This document shows, piece by piece, positions 48,258 through 59,293 of a DNA stretch of 64,000 nt (its first letter is position 1; each line of letters opens with the position of its first letter). The notes under the pieces were generated by a model. The model ran no database searches, was not told the origin of the DNA, and saw only the letters and a program-made list of their open reading frames with translations. Both the position numbers and the translations under genes were made by a program. This stretch comes from Anaspis maculata. Lineage: Eukaryota; Arthropoda; Insecta; Coleoptera; Scraptiidae. The stretch is from contig OX421964.1 in the NCBI GenBank assembly GCA_949128115.1, forward strand, positions 45,858,601 to 45,922,600, written 5' to 3'.

Positions 48258-49015
48258 GCGTTAAGTTGGCCCCCTCATTTTCGAATCTCGAAAATTCGAC
48301 TGCGGCATCGTAAAATGCTTGCAAGATGCTGGCGAATGCTGTATTATTTTCCAAAAATGCTCGGCCCGATTCGCCAAAAAAACAATTTTCATTTGGGGGG
48401 CCAGCTTTACGGTAGCCCCCCCACTTTCGAGTTTTGAAAATTTCACGACGGCATCGTGAAATGCTTGCGAAATGCTGGCGAATGCTGTATTTTTTTTGAA
48501 AAATGCTGGGCCCAAATCGACACAAAAGCCCTTCGAATTTGGGGGGCCAGCTTAACGATAGCCCCCCACTTTCGAATTTTGGAAATTTCACGACGGCATC
48601 TTAAAATGCTCGCGAAATGCTGGCGAATGCTGTATTTTTTTTGAAAAATGCTGGGCCCAAATCGACACAAAAGCCCATCAAAGTTGGGGGGCCAGCTTAA
48701 CGCTAGCCTCCCACTTTCGAATTTTGGAAATCTCACGACGGCATCTTAAAATGCTCGCGAAATGCTGGCGAATGCTGTATTTTTTCCGAAAAATGCTGGG
48801 CCCAAATCGACACAAAAGCCCATCAAAGTTGGGGGGCCAGCTTAACGCTAGCCTCCCACTTTCGAATTTTGGAAATCTCACGACGGCATCTTAAAATGCT
48901 CGCGAAATGCTGGCGAATGCTGTATTTTTTCGAAAGATGCTCAGCCCGATTCGCAAAAAAAAATTATTTGGGGGGCCAACTCAACGGTAGCCCCCCCACT
49001 ATCGAATTTTGGAAA
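48258..49015 (+). repeat. 145-bp satellite, left array
   Basis: Units repeat every 145 bp: CGACGGCATC at 48446, 48591, 48736 and 48881, with an earlier diverged unit near 48300. Each holds a block of ATGCTCGCGAAATGCTGGCG, GGGCCC, GGGGGGCCAGCTTAACG and a C-run. Open frames of about 97 codons recur every unit or two and are repeat artefacts. Confidence 0.92.
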
Positions 49016-50091
49016 GGACCCCGCACGATTCTTATGGAAAATGGCTCCCGGTTAAATTCTCTGAATTTTTGATATGTTGTAGCTCATGAGATACTAATCA
49101 AATACTGTGAACCCCAAACTCAAATAATGAACAGTTTTTTACCCACAGGGGGTTGAAGTTGGAGGTTTTGACGGCTTAAAAATGATATTCTGACATAAAT
49201 AAAAGCTTTCTATTTGGTTTCTCTTCAAGATGTGTTTCATGTTAAATGTATTTATTTGACAGAAGAATATCAACCCCCTCCTCCACCTCCATCCCCTATC
49301 TACCATCACAAAATTCGAGATTAATCTCAAAAGCCATGCAGATGGCTTCTGTGATTTAAATTATGAATTTTGACATAAAAATTATTTTCCACCCCTAATG
49401 TTGGGGTGCCGATTTTCCAATTTTCATCGGTTAATTTGGCTGAATTTTTGGTATTGTGTACTTCTAATTCTGTTGAACAAAAAGTTCCCATGCCAAAACT
49501 TATTCCTATGGACAGTTTTTGTTCTACAGGGGACTGAAGTTGAAGATTTGAGAGCATAAATATTGAACTTCAGTCCCCTGCAGAACAAAAACTGTTCATA
49601 GGAATAAGTTTTGGTATGGGAACTTTTTGTTCAGCAGAATTAGAAGTACACAATAGCAAAAATTCAGCCAAATTAACCGAGGAAAATTGGAAAATCGGCA
49701 CCCCAACATTAGGGGTGGAAAATAATTTTTATGTCAAAATTCATGATTTAAATCACAGAAGCCATCCGCATGGCTTTTGGGAGTAATCTCGAATTTTATG
49801 ATGGTAGATAGGGGTTGGGGGTGGAGGAGGGGGTTGATATTTTTCTGTCAAATAAATATATTTAGCATGAAACACAACTTGAAGAGAAACCAAATAAAAA
49901 GCTTTTATTAACGTCATAATATCATTTTGAAGCCGTCAAAACCTCCAACTTCAACCCCCTGTGGGTAAAAAACTGTCCATTATTTGAGTTTGGGGTTCAC
50001 GGTATTCGATTAGTATCTCATGAGCTATAGCATATCAAAAATTCAGAGAATTCAACCGGGAGCCATTTTCCATAAGAATCGTGCGGGGTCC
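49016..50091. mobile_element. 1.08-kb near-perfect foldback inside the satellite
   Basis: Arms of about 535 bp run from GGACCCCGCACGATTCTTAT to its exact complement ending at 50091, axis at 49553.5. They include ACCCACAGGGGGTTGAAG (49141) paired with its complement ending at 49966. It splits a satellite unit exactly between AAA (49013-49015) and TTT (50092-50094), so no target duplication is evident. Identity between the arms is high. Confidence 0.88.
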
Positions 50092-50300
50092 TTTAACCAC
50101 AGCATCTTGAAATGCTCGTGAAATGCCGGGGAATGCTGTATTTTTTTCAAAAAATGCTAGGCCCAAATCGACACAAAGGTCCTTTGGAGTTGGGGGGTCA
50201 ACTTAAAGCTAGCCCCCCGCTTTCGAATTCTGGGAATTTCACGACGGCATCGCAAAATGCTGGCGAATGCTGTATTTATTCCAAAATATGCTCTACCCTG
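50092..50300 (+). repeat. 145-bp satellite, continued after the foldback
   Basis: The broken unit resumes with the GCATCTTGAAATGCTCG block, runs through one more unit and ends near TCTACCCTGTTCATC, the sequence that also bounds the right array near 56490. Confidence 0.85.
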
Positions 50301-50489
50301 TTCATCACGATTTCCCATCCTGTTATTCCTGTGCGATGTAGATAACGGTTAATGACTGTTTGAATCATGGTCTGCTTTCTAATCATTCAATAGCGATAAG
50401 CGCAAGTGAGGCACCACTACCAACTGGAAGTGAGGATACTCAGTTCAAATGGCAAAATTGAACCTAGACCTTCAATCTAAATGTTATAT

Positions 50490-52500
50490 TGTAATGGTAC
50501 GCCCCCTCCTACCTCTATGACATTTTACGTGTTTGGCCTCTGATCGTCGGAATCCTACGTTGTACCCGTTTTTGTTCGCATCTTAACCCTTTGATCCGCT
50601 TTTGTTCATGAGGTGAACGACCCGAGGGGGAAGAAGGTGGAGTTCAAGGTGGACTTCAATGAAACACGCTCATTACACAGAAAAAAATTACATTTACTCA
50701 AAACAAATCAGTGCAAAGTGCAAAATTAGTCTTTTATGATTCTTTTCTCAAAACACCTAACATGTGACTGACAGAATAGACAAAATGTACAAAATGGACA
50801 AAATGGGCAAAAACAATAAAACAATTGGAAACAACACAACAAAATATGTCAAACTGTCAAGTCAATAAAAATGGAGAGTGACGGATTCGGAAAAGAGCAC
50901 TCCTGTGGAAGAACCCAGTCGAAGAAACCAATGAGTTAGGCTCAAAGAAAAAAGGTTCTCAAACATGTTGTGACAAAATGTAAAACTCACTGAGACTTTG
51001 CTCTTCCTACCGCAACGCAGCAAATAACGCAAAGTAACGCAACACAACGCAAAGTAACGCAAAGCAACGCAAAGCAACGCAAAGCAACGCAATGCAACGC
51101 AAAGGAACGCATAATACGCAAAACAAAAGGTCGCCACACTCACACAAACACACAAAAAACAACAACTGAAGACATGTTAGTAGACAGGACATAATAAACA
51201 AAACACCACAATATAACTACAAAATAATACTAAATGGCGGGGCGGTGGGCGTATCCCGTGTCCGAGGACACTGAAAGAGAACCTAACCCACAAAAGCTGA
51301 CATTTGCCTCGTTACGCGAGTCGCAAGCGACTAAGTTGCAACCAATCAAACGTATCCGCTATTGCTGTCCCAGTCCATTCCCCGACAGGTGACATAAAAT
51401 CATCTCATAACAAACAAAGCAAAATCAATTAACATGACACCCCAACAAAAAGTACCGTACAACCTGCTTGGACGGTAGGACCCAATGACACATGTACAAA
51501 ACAAAACATTGAAAACAGTCAAGTTAGGTTGAGCGGAAGCGGGTGATGACACGAAATACGACTTTCACGGTATTCAAGAAAATATTAGTAACATAGGTAC
51601 ATCAAGGCTCGATCATACTCGCAAGCGCCATTTGCAAAATCTCAGGGGGTAATTCGAAGTAAACAAACAAAAAAAAAGGATAAATATTTGAGAACCGGAA
51701 CAGACGGAGGGCTCTGAATATTATCACCAAGATTATGACACATCAAAGGTGCAGCACTGACATTATAATGGAGTTGACTACAAAACTGTACATAAAAATG
51801 AGAACATAAAAATATCGTAGACAATGACGTTCAGCTAAAATTTGACACAAAAATTACAGTCAAGGGCACACAGGAAAAACAAATTACATACAAAAATTAC
51901 TGATCTGACCATAGAATTATGACATAAAATTCAAACAGACAAAGTTGATGCAATAATCACCTCACGTTGAATTATTCCAGTCAAAAGCGGCACGCGTGCC
52001 TTTAAAATTATCTAAGCGTATGTTTTAATAAAGAGGACGTACTTTTAATTCAATTCGACAGTGACTAATCAATCGAAACCAAGTAGTATTCAAATAGAAA
52101 ACGACAAACGAATACACAAGCAATTTAAAAAAATACAACAAAAATTAATATTTACCTACAAAACACACGCACAACACAGCCTCTTCGATAAACTACCCGC
52201 ATCTTTCTGCCCCCGTGCTTGGTCTAGTTCCTCTCTTCCGTGCCTGCAGACGGCGAAGGCCCTCGTTTAAAGTAATAAAATCTCGTCGCTCGACCGATTT
52301 ACAGTCTTAGCACGGGCGACACTATGGTCGAAAGTCCCAAATGTGACCGTATCAAAACTGCCCGACCATGGGTTAACACAAGTTCGCATTTTTGTGCCTG
52401 TTTCGTTAAAAGGGGAATTTTTAAAACTAAATATTTCTAGCTATGCAGTGCGCTGATTTAATATACATTTTTATATGGTAAAATAAGGTGAAATCCCACA
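50490..52500. mobile_element. 2.0-kb LTR-like insertion (TG...CA, ATAT duplication)
   Basis: Comparison with the right palindrome arm shows that 50490-52500 is extra sequence. It starts TGTAATGG, ends CCCACA and is flanked by ATAT on both sides (50486-50489 and 52501-52504), as expected for a solo LTR or small LTR element. Inside, a run of AACGCAAAGC-like decamers covers about 51013-51120, and the rest has no recognisable gag or pol. It could also be another class of insertion. Confidence 0.45.
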
Positions 52501-52504
52501 ATAT

Positions 52505-52842
52505 CAAATTGCTAATTTACTTGAAAGGACGGAGTCAAATTGGTAAAATAAAGCGTTGCGGAATCAACCGCTGTGGATTTAATGATTTATTCCTCCACAT
52601 AAATTTACCATTCAGGTCTTTTTCGAAAGCTGCAAGGATGTACTTTGGTTTTAGCTCATTGAAATTTTCAAAATCAAAAAAAAAATTCAAAATTTGAATT
52701 CAAATTTCGAAATTCAAAAATTTCTTTGAATTTTGGTAATGTCTATGGGCTCAGACCAAAGTACATCCTTGTAGCTTTCCAACGAGCATCTGAATAATAA
52801 GTTTCTGTCGAGGAATAAAACCACAGCGACTGATTCCGCAAC
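52505..52842. repeat. 300-bp sub-palindrome F, left copy
   Basis: TTGCGGAATCAACCGCTGTGG...GATGTACTTTGG is mirrored about 52705 into CCAAAGTACATC...CCACAGCG-CTGATTCCGCAAC. The mirrored copy in the other arm is at 55290-56240. It also gives short similar frames (KYILVAF-like) in several places that I regard as non-coding. Confidence 0.75.
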
Positions 52843-54094
52843 TGGTATATTGGAAATAGAATATCTGCTGAAATTAATTCAAACAAAAACGATTTTTTTA
52901 CCATGGCTAGTGTTCAGTTCCCTCTTCAACATATCAGAAGTCCTCAACTCTGGGACTGCTACAAATTAGTATACAGGGTGAAAGTTTATTATTTTTCCTT
53001 ATTTCCTTTCTTTCTCCAAAAACTTATGACTGAAAAAAACGGTTTCAGGCTAGTTTGATATGCCATAGTCTTCCAATAAACATATGAAAAATATACCACT
53101 CAGCAACTGCTGTGTATGAAGTTAAAGGGTGAAACTAGTTTTCATCTTCATTTTTTTTTTCTTAGCGGAACTGATCTAGATTGGAGCTGGGTCCAATTCT
53201 TTTGCAAGCTTATAATGTCATACTGAACATATAAAAAGGATACATTTCTGCAACTGCTGCTTTTCATTTTACAGGGTGAAAAGTCATTTTCACGTTTCAA
53301 TTTTTTTCTTGGTGAAATTGGCTCACACATCAATTTCGACTGATTCTTCTCTAAACCTGAAGTTTCTAGTCAAACATATCAAAATGATACATTTCTGCTA
53401 CAGCTACGTTTTTTTTTTTTTTAATTTAAATGTTTGGGTATATTCGGGTATATTGCATCAAAAATTCAAAAAATCTTGGAACGCAACCAAACATTTAAAT
53501 TTGTTAATGAAAACGTGGCTGTAGCAGAAATATATTAGTTCAATATGTTTGACTAGAAACCTCAAATTTACAGAAAAACCAGACGCAATTGTTGTGTGAG
53601 CCGATTTCATCAAGAAAAAAATTTAAACGTGAAAATGACTTTTCACCCTGTAAATTGAAAATCAGCAGATGCAGAGATGTGTCCTTTTCATATGTTCATT
53701 ATGACATTATCAGCTTGCAAAAGAACTGGAACCGGCTTCCATCTAGATCAGTTCCACCAAGAAAAAAAATTGAAGTTGAAAAATAGTTTTCACCCTGTAA
53801 TTTGATACGCAGCAGTTGCTGGGTGGTATATTTTTTATATGTTCATTGGAAGACTATGGCCTATCAAACTAGCCTGAAAACCTTTTTTTTCGGTCATCAG
53901 TTTTTCAAGAAAAAAGAAAGTAAAGAAAAATAATGAACTTTCACCCTGTATAGTGTATACTGATTTGTAGCAGTCCCAGAGTTGAGGACTTTTGATATGT
54001 TGAAGAATGGACTGTAAGCTTGCCATGGTACAAAAATTGTTTTTGTTTGAATTAATTCCAGCAATGCACCTATTTTTTTCTATTTCCAATACTA
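52843..54094. mobile_element. 1.25-kb foldback inserted in the left arm
   Basis: TGGTATATTGGAAATAG at the left pairs with CTATTTCCAATACTA at the right; CCATGG at 52901 pairs with CCATGG at 54023; the axis is near 53464. AAC flanks it on both sides (52840-52842 and 54095-54097), a possible 3-bp duplication. Four internal CACCCTGTA/TACAGGGTG strings pair across the axis. Confidence 0.75.
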
Positions 54095-55304
54095 AACGTC
54101 CTATTTCACCAATTCAACTCCATCCTTAATGCCGTATCAAGGCTAAAGGGGAGTGAAGTTGAGTACCAAGTGTGCGACAGAGAGGAAATACATCAAAAGT
54201 AATCAAATGTTTTTGAGAAAACTATTGGTCCGATTTTGGATCTGAAAAAAGGGTTATACTCAAATTTCAATTCTATTTGATGCACTAGTCAAAAAAAATC
54301 TGCAAAAAAATTCAAAAAATTTTTTAGAATTTTTTTCAATTTCACAATTGATTATTAATTTTTTTGAACACACTACCAATCTGACTGACTCACATAACTG
54401 ACGTAGCTCACGTGCCCTGTGACAGATAACGCACATCTGACTGACGTTGCCCCGATCAGCTGTTCAAGACGGAGCTGCGTGACGTCAGTGGAAATGGTCT
54501 ATTATGGTTGCTGATTACACTGCTGGGATTTTCTACGGGACTGAAGATACAGTCTAATCCACGCAATCACTGTGCCATACGATAGAAGTATTGTTTACCG
54601 CGGACTATAAAATATTGTACGATGATACCGGACGGGGAATGCTTGCGCTTGCACGTGGCGGCGCGCGATTAACTTCAAAGGGAAATTTTCAAAATTGATT
54701 TCGGTCGATACTAATAATGTTTCTTTGAATTTTGGAAAAAGGTTGATATACAATATTCACCACAGAATAAAGTGAATTTTGAAAACCTTCTAAAATTTGG
54801 AATACTTCTATCGTATGGCACAGTGATTGCGTGGATTAGACTGTATCTTCAGTCCCATAGAAAATCCCCGCAGTGTAATCAGCAACCATAATAGACCATT
54901 TCCACTGACGTCACGCAGCTCCGTCTTGAACAGCTGATCCGGGGCAACGTCAGTCAGATGTGCGTTATCTGTCACAGGGCACGTGAGCTACGTCAGTTAT
55001 GTGCGTCAGTCAGATTGGGAGTGTGTTCAGAAAAATTAATATTCAATTGTGAAATTGAAAAAAAAAATCGAAATTTTTTTTTGAATCTTTTTGCAAAATT
55101 TTTTTGACTGGTGCATCAAATAGAACTAATATTTGGGTTTAACCCTTTTTTCAGATCCAAAATCGGACCAATAGTTTTCTCAAAAACATTTGATTACTTT
55201 TGATGTATTTCCTCTCTGTCGCACACTTGGTACTCAATTTCAGTCCCCTTTAGCCTTAATACGGCATTAAGGATGGAGTTGAATTGATAAAATAGGACGT
55301 TGCG
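54095..55304. repeat. Central 1.2-kb palindrome (axis of the giant structure)
   Basis: AACGTCCTATTT...CATCCTTAATGCC pairs with GGCATTAAGGATG...AAATAGGACGTT about 54698. The arms include GACAGATAACGCACATCTGAC (about 54420) and its complement (about 54957). The axis coincides with the one computed for the outer arms after subtracting the insertions. Confidence 0.82.
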
Positions 55305-55440
55305 GAATCAGTCGCTGTGGTTTTATTCCTCGACAGAAACTTACCATTCAGGTCACGTTGGAAAGCTACAAGGATGTACTTTGGTCTGATCCCATAGACA
55401 TTTTCAAAATTCAAAGAAATTTTTGAATTTCGAAATTTGA

Positions 55441-56082
55441 TAAATAAGTAAAAATCCATTGGTCTTGAAGTGGTGTTGTATAAAGTAGAAGGTATTATTA
55501 TTTTTACGAACCGACAAAAACGTTTTTCAAAGACAAATACAAAATCAGTAACATCGAAATTATTGGACTTTTCATAGGAGCTCGCGGAACCATCTCAAAA
55601 TTTTTCATTGACTTTATAAAAAAATTCTCTATTCAAAAAAATTTAATCAGACAAATTGTTTTAGAAACCTTGAAATATTCCGTTTTAATTTTAAAAAACC
55701 ATTTATACACGAACTATACAAGATAAAACTTTTAAGGTCTACACCCTACTATACCCCGAGTATTTAAATATTTACCTTCGTTACTTATACTTTTTAAGTC
55801 TTTAATATTATTATTGTTAATTATTCCTTGTTATACAGACCACAATTGGTGGTAGGATGTTGAATTTTTTCAATAAATATATGAAATAATCTTGAAACTA
55901 CACCACAATTTTTCTATTTTTCTTTTACCAACCGGTTTCGCCTTTCGGCATCGTCAGGGTTTGTATAATATTTGAAATATTTTCTTTTTCGGAGAAAGTT
56001 GTAAAAGTTTTGACATTCGTATGTCAAAGAAAAATAGAAAAATTGTGGTGTAGTTTCAAGATTATTTCAATATATACTTACC
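55441..56082. mobile_element. 0.64-kb insertion with 12-bp duplication
   Basis: It interrupts the right copy of sub-palindrome F and is flanked by TTCGAAATTTGA on both sides (55429-55440 and 56083-56094). It contains a hairpin of about 43 bp (about 55881-55923 against 56028-56070). On the minus strand, between them, is a hammerhead-like CTGACGA...GGCGAAAC core. A long duplication of this kind is usual for retroposed elements; the class is not settled. Confidence 0.55.
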
Positions 56083-56499
56083 TTCGAAATTTGAATTCGA
56101 ATTTTGAATTTTTTTACGATTTTGAAAATTTCAATGGGCTCAAACTAAAGTACATCCTTGTAGCTTTCGAAAGAGACCTGGATGGTGAATTTCTGTCGAG
56201 GAATAAACCCACAGCGATTGATTCCGCAACGCCTTATTTTACCAATTTGACTCCGCCCTTTTAAGTGAATTAACAATTTGATATAACATCTATTGATTGA
56301 AGGTCTAGGTTCAGTTTTGCCATTTGAACTGTCCATCCTCACTTTCAGTTGGTAGTGGGGCCTCACTTGCGCCTTGCGCTTATCGCTATTGAATGATTAG
56401 AAAGCAGACCATAATTCAAACAGTCATTAACCGTTTTCTAAACAGGACCGACTACATCGCATAGGAATAATAGGATGGGAAATCGTGATGAACAGGGTA

Positions 56500-57332
56500 G
56501 AGCATTTTTTGAAAAAAATACAGCATTCGCCAGCATTTCGCGAGCATTTCAAGATGCCGACGTGAGATTTCCAAAATTCGAAAGTGGGGGGCTATCGTTA
56601 AGCTGGCCCCCCAAATTCGAAGGACTTTTGTGTCGATTTGGGCCCAGCATTTTTTGAAAAAAATACAGCATTCGCCAGCATTTCGCGAGCATTTCAAGAT
56701 GCCGACGTGAGATTTCCAAAATTCGAAAGTGGGGGGCTATCGTTAAGCTGGCCCCCCAAATTCGAAGGACTTTTGTGTCGATTTGGGCCCAGCATTTTTT
56801 GAAAAAAATACAGCATTCGCCAGCATTTCGCGAGCATCTCAAGATGCCGACGTGAGATTTCCAAAATTCGAAAGTGGGGGGCTATCGTTAAGCTGGCCCC
56901 CCAAATTCGAAGGACTTTTGTGTCGATTTGGGCCCAGCATTTTTTGAAAAAAATACAGCATTCGCCAGCATTTCGCGAGCATCTCAAGATGCCGACGTGA
57001 GATTTCCAAAATTCAAAAGTGGGGGGCTATCGTTAAGCTGGCCCCCCAAATTTGAAGGGCTTTTGTGTCGATTTGGGCCCAGCATTCTTTAAAAAAAATA
57101 CAGCATTCGCCAGCATTTCGCGAGCATTTCACGATGCCATTGTTAAATTGTCAAAACTCGAAAGTGGGGGGGCTACCGTTGAGTTGGCCCCCTAAATGAA
57201 AATTGTTTTTTTGGCGAATCGGGCCGAGCATTTTTGAAAAAAAATACAGCATTCGCCAGCATCTTGCGAGCATTTTACGATGCCACAGTCGAATTTTCGA
57301 AATTCGAAAATGAGGGGGCCAACTTAACGCAC
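56500..57332 (-). repeat. 145-bp satellite, right array
   Basis: Five to six units in inverted orientation to the left array, spaced 145 bp (GATGCC at 56553, 56698 and onward). Adjacent units are almost identical, closer to each other than to the left array. That points to homogenisation within the array. Confidence 0.92.
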
Positions 57333-57580
57333 CCCTGCAAGTCGACAGTTGCATCCAACTCAGCAAATAGAACATGTAAAAAATTATAAATCCGCTCTCT
57401 ACCTATTATCTAACAGATAGATTGTAATTATTTTGGGATTTCAAATAAAAAAAAATAAAAAAATCTAGTTTTTGACCCAAAATTTTTTCAATGAAAGTCG
57501 AACATTTCTTTTATCATTTTTTTGTGATTCTCTGAAGAGTCTTGCAGAGCGTTTCCGCCATTTTCTGGACAGCCTGTATA

Positions 57581-58534
57581 AATCCTACAATACGATGCAA
57601 GGATATATCCGCACAGTAACGTTTTTGCGGGTCTAGATAAATTGACCATTTGTAAGCACCACATCTAAGTGACCATTATAAGGCTTCCCTCCGCGTGCGT
57701 TACACCAAGGCCCCGATCTCATGATCATGAATAAATTCGCAGTATTTTGACTATGTTTATGGCGAAGTGACCACGACATCTACAAACAGAGCTGAATTAT
57801 TAGAGGGGCAATTTTTGGTTTAATTATTACACCGGTAGGATTAAAACTGGGCGGTGCACCTTCAGCGTTATTGGAGCCAACAACTATTACAATACCGTAT
57901 ATACTTGGATGCCTGATACTATACACTATACCATATACCTTTATTGTATAGATATGGTAAAGCACAGGCACGCGCTCGACAGATGTGCCCAAAAGTCCGT
58001 TACGGACATGTGAAGTGCACCCTCGGCGTATATGGGGCGGTTCCACCCCTCGAATCCCCTCACCTGGCTATTGCAAAAACACCATGCTTTCGCTCAGTTA
58101 CATTATTATTGAAAACAACTAACAGTCCGCGAAAATTCTGTTGAGACCGAGCCCTAGATGGATGATATGCATAAACCACGTTTATTTTCAGGTCATGTTT
58201 TGCTAAAATCCTCAACTTGTATTTTGATATCGTGCGTGGTTGAAAAATATCAACCGAAAAAATTATTCAAATATCTACCTGGACAAAATGCAAGATGGCA
58301 CTAAAAAGTTAACGTTCCAGCAAGTCGAAAAAATTTAGCAACTGGTATAGGTACTTACTAATAGAAATTTCATGTATATTTACAACACCATTTTCAAGAT
58401 GATGGATTTTAACTTACTCGTAACTCGTATTTATTGAATAGAAGTTTCTTTGGGCTATGGAAATCATTTTATGTAAGGTTCGTGTGAGGAATTTATATGT
58501 ATAATTTTTTGTGGGCTTCATAGAAGCTTCCATT
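57581..58534. other. Non-coding DNA
   Basis: No gene is recognised. Confidence 0.5.
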
Positions 58535-59293
58535 CCGTGATACTGCGTCTGGACAGGGAGCTGGTGCCCCAAAACTTACGTCATAAGGTACATGATTTCA
58601 ACCCTGTAGGTCTGATGTGCGTTGATAAGGTTGTTGAAAATTTCTTTGCCTTACACAATTTGTCTTTGTCTCACACTTTGTCAATTTTTGAAAAATGGCC
58701 AAAATTTTCCTCCTCCTGGAGACTTCTCCTTTGACGTAATTTTGGAAATGAAAAACGATTCTTACATGATTTTTCACGTAGGTTTCAAATCTGTCCACAA
58801 ACATTTTTAATGGCACATCGCTTACAGGGTGCAACATCGGAATTTTGTTTCTTAATCGTACACCCTGTATTTTAACATGGAAATTGATTCCGTCTCTCAT
58901 CCTGATTACAAATATGTAACACTTAGTGGATTGGTCAACAAAACGCCTGTGAAAGAATTGATATAAATTTTGGTCCTTTTTTGAAAATTTCAAACTTGTC
59001 TAATGGACCGTAACTCCCAAAAAATTTGGTCTCACGACCAGATTTTCGATTAAGGGGATGTTCCCACACAAAATCAAGTTGGTTTCATTCATGTACCTTA
59101 TGACGTAAATTTTTGGCTATTTTTTTCTCCGAAAATTGACAAACTCATACCAGCCTAAAGCCCCTGGTCTGACATGTAAAACAAAGCAATTTCTAACAAC
59201 CTTATCAACGCACATTAGACCTACAGGGTTGAAATCATACCTCATGACGTAAGTTTTGAGGCACCAGCTCCCTGTTCAGTCGGAATGCGATAT
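58535..59293. mobile_element. 760-bp element with long inverted ends
   Basis: GGAGCTGGTGC (58557-58567) pairs with GCACCAGCTCC (59261-59271), and the pairing runs on through ACTTACGTCAT, GTAGGTCTGATGTGCGTTGATAAGG and AACAACC to about 130 bp; the axis is near 58914. The middle is unpaired and the 131-codon minus frame (58598-58993) spans it without recognisable domains. Confidence 0.7.

Larger units (their letters stand above)
47414..57580. repeat. Giant interrupted palindrome (foldback-type composite)
   Basis: The outer ends TATACAGGGTGTCCAG (47414) and CTGGACAGCCTGTATA (57580) pair. Inward, both arms carry a 145-bp satellite, then a GATAAGCGCAAGTGAGGC block (50395 and, inverted, near 56365), then a 300-bp sub-palindrome (52540-52842 and 55290-56240) and finally meet at an axis near 54698. 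Pair sums step up or down exactly by the lengths of the later insertions in one arm. The whole is therefore one old inverted structure broken by nested elements. Long inverted repeats containing tandem repeats are known in foldback and Galileo elements of flies; kinship is inference. Confidence 0.75.

Noticed and set aside
48178..48881. Recurring 67-137 codon frames of similar sequence
   Set aside because: They repeat with the 145-bp satellite period and appear in mirror form at 56.5-57.0 kb; two units equal 290 bp, so frames shift and stop.
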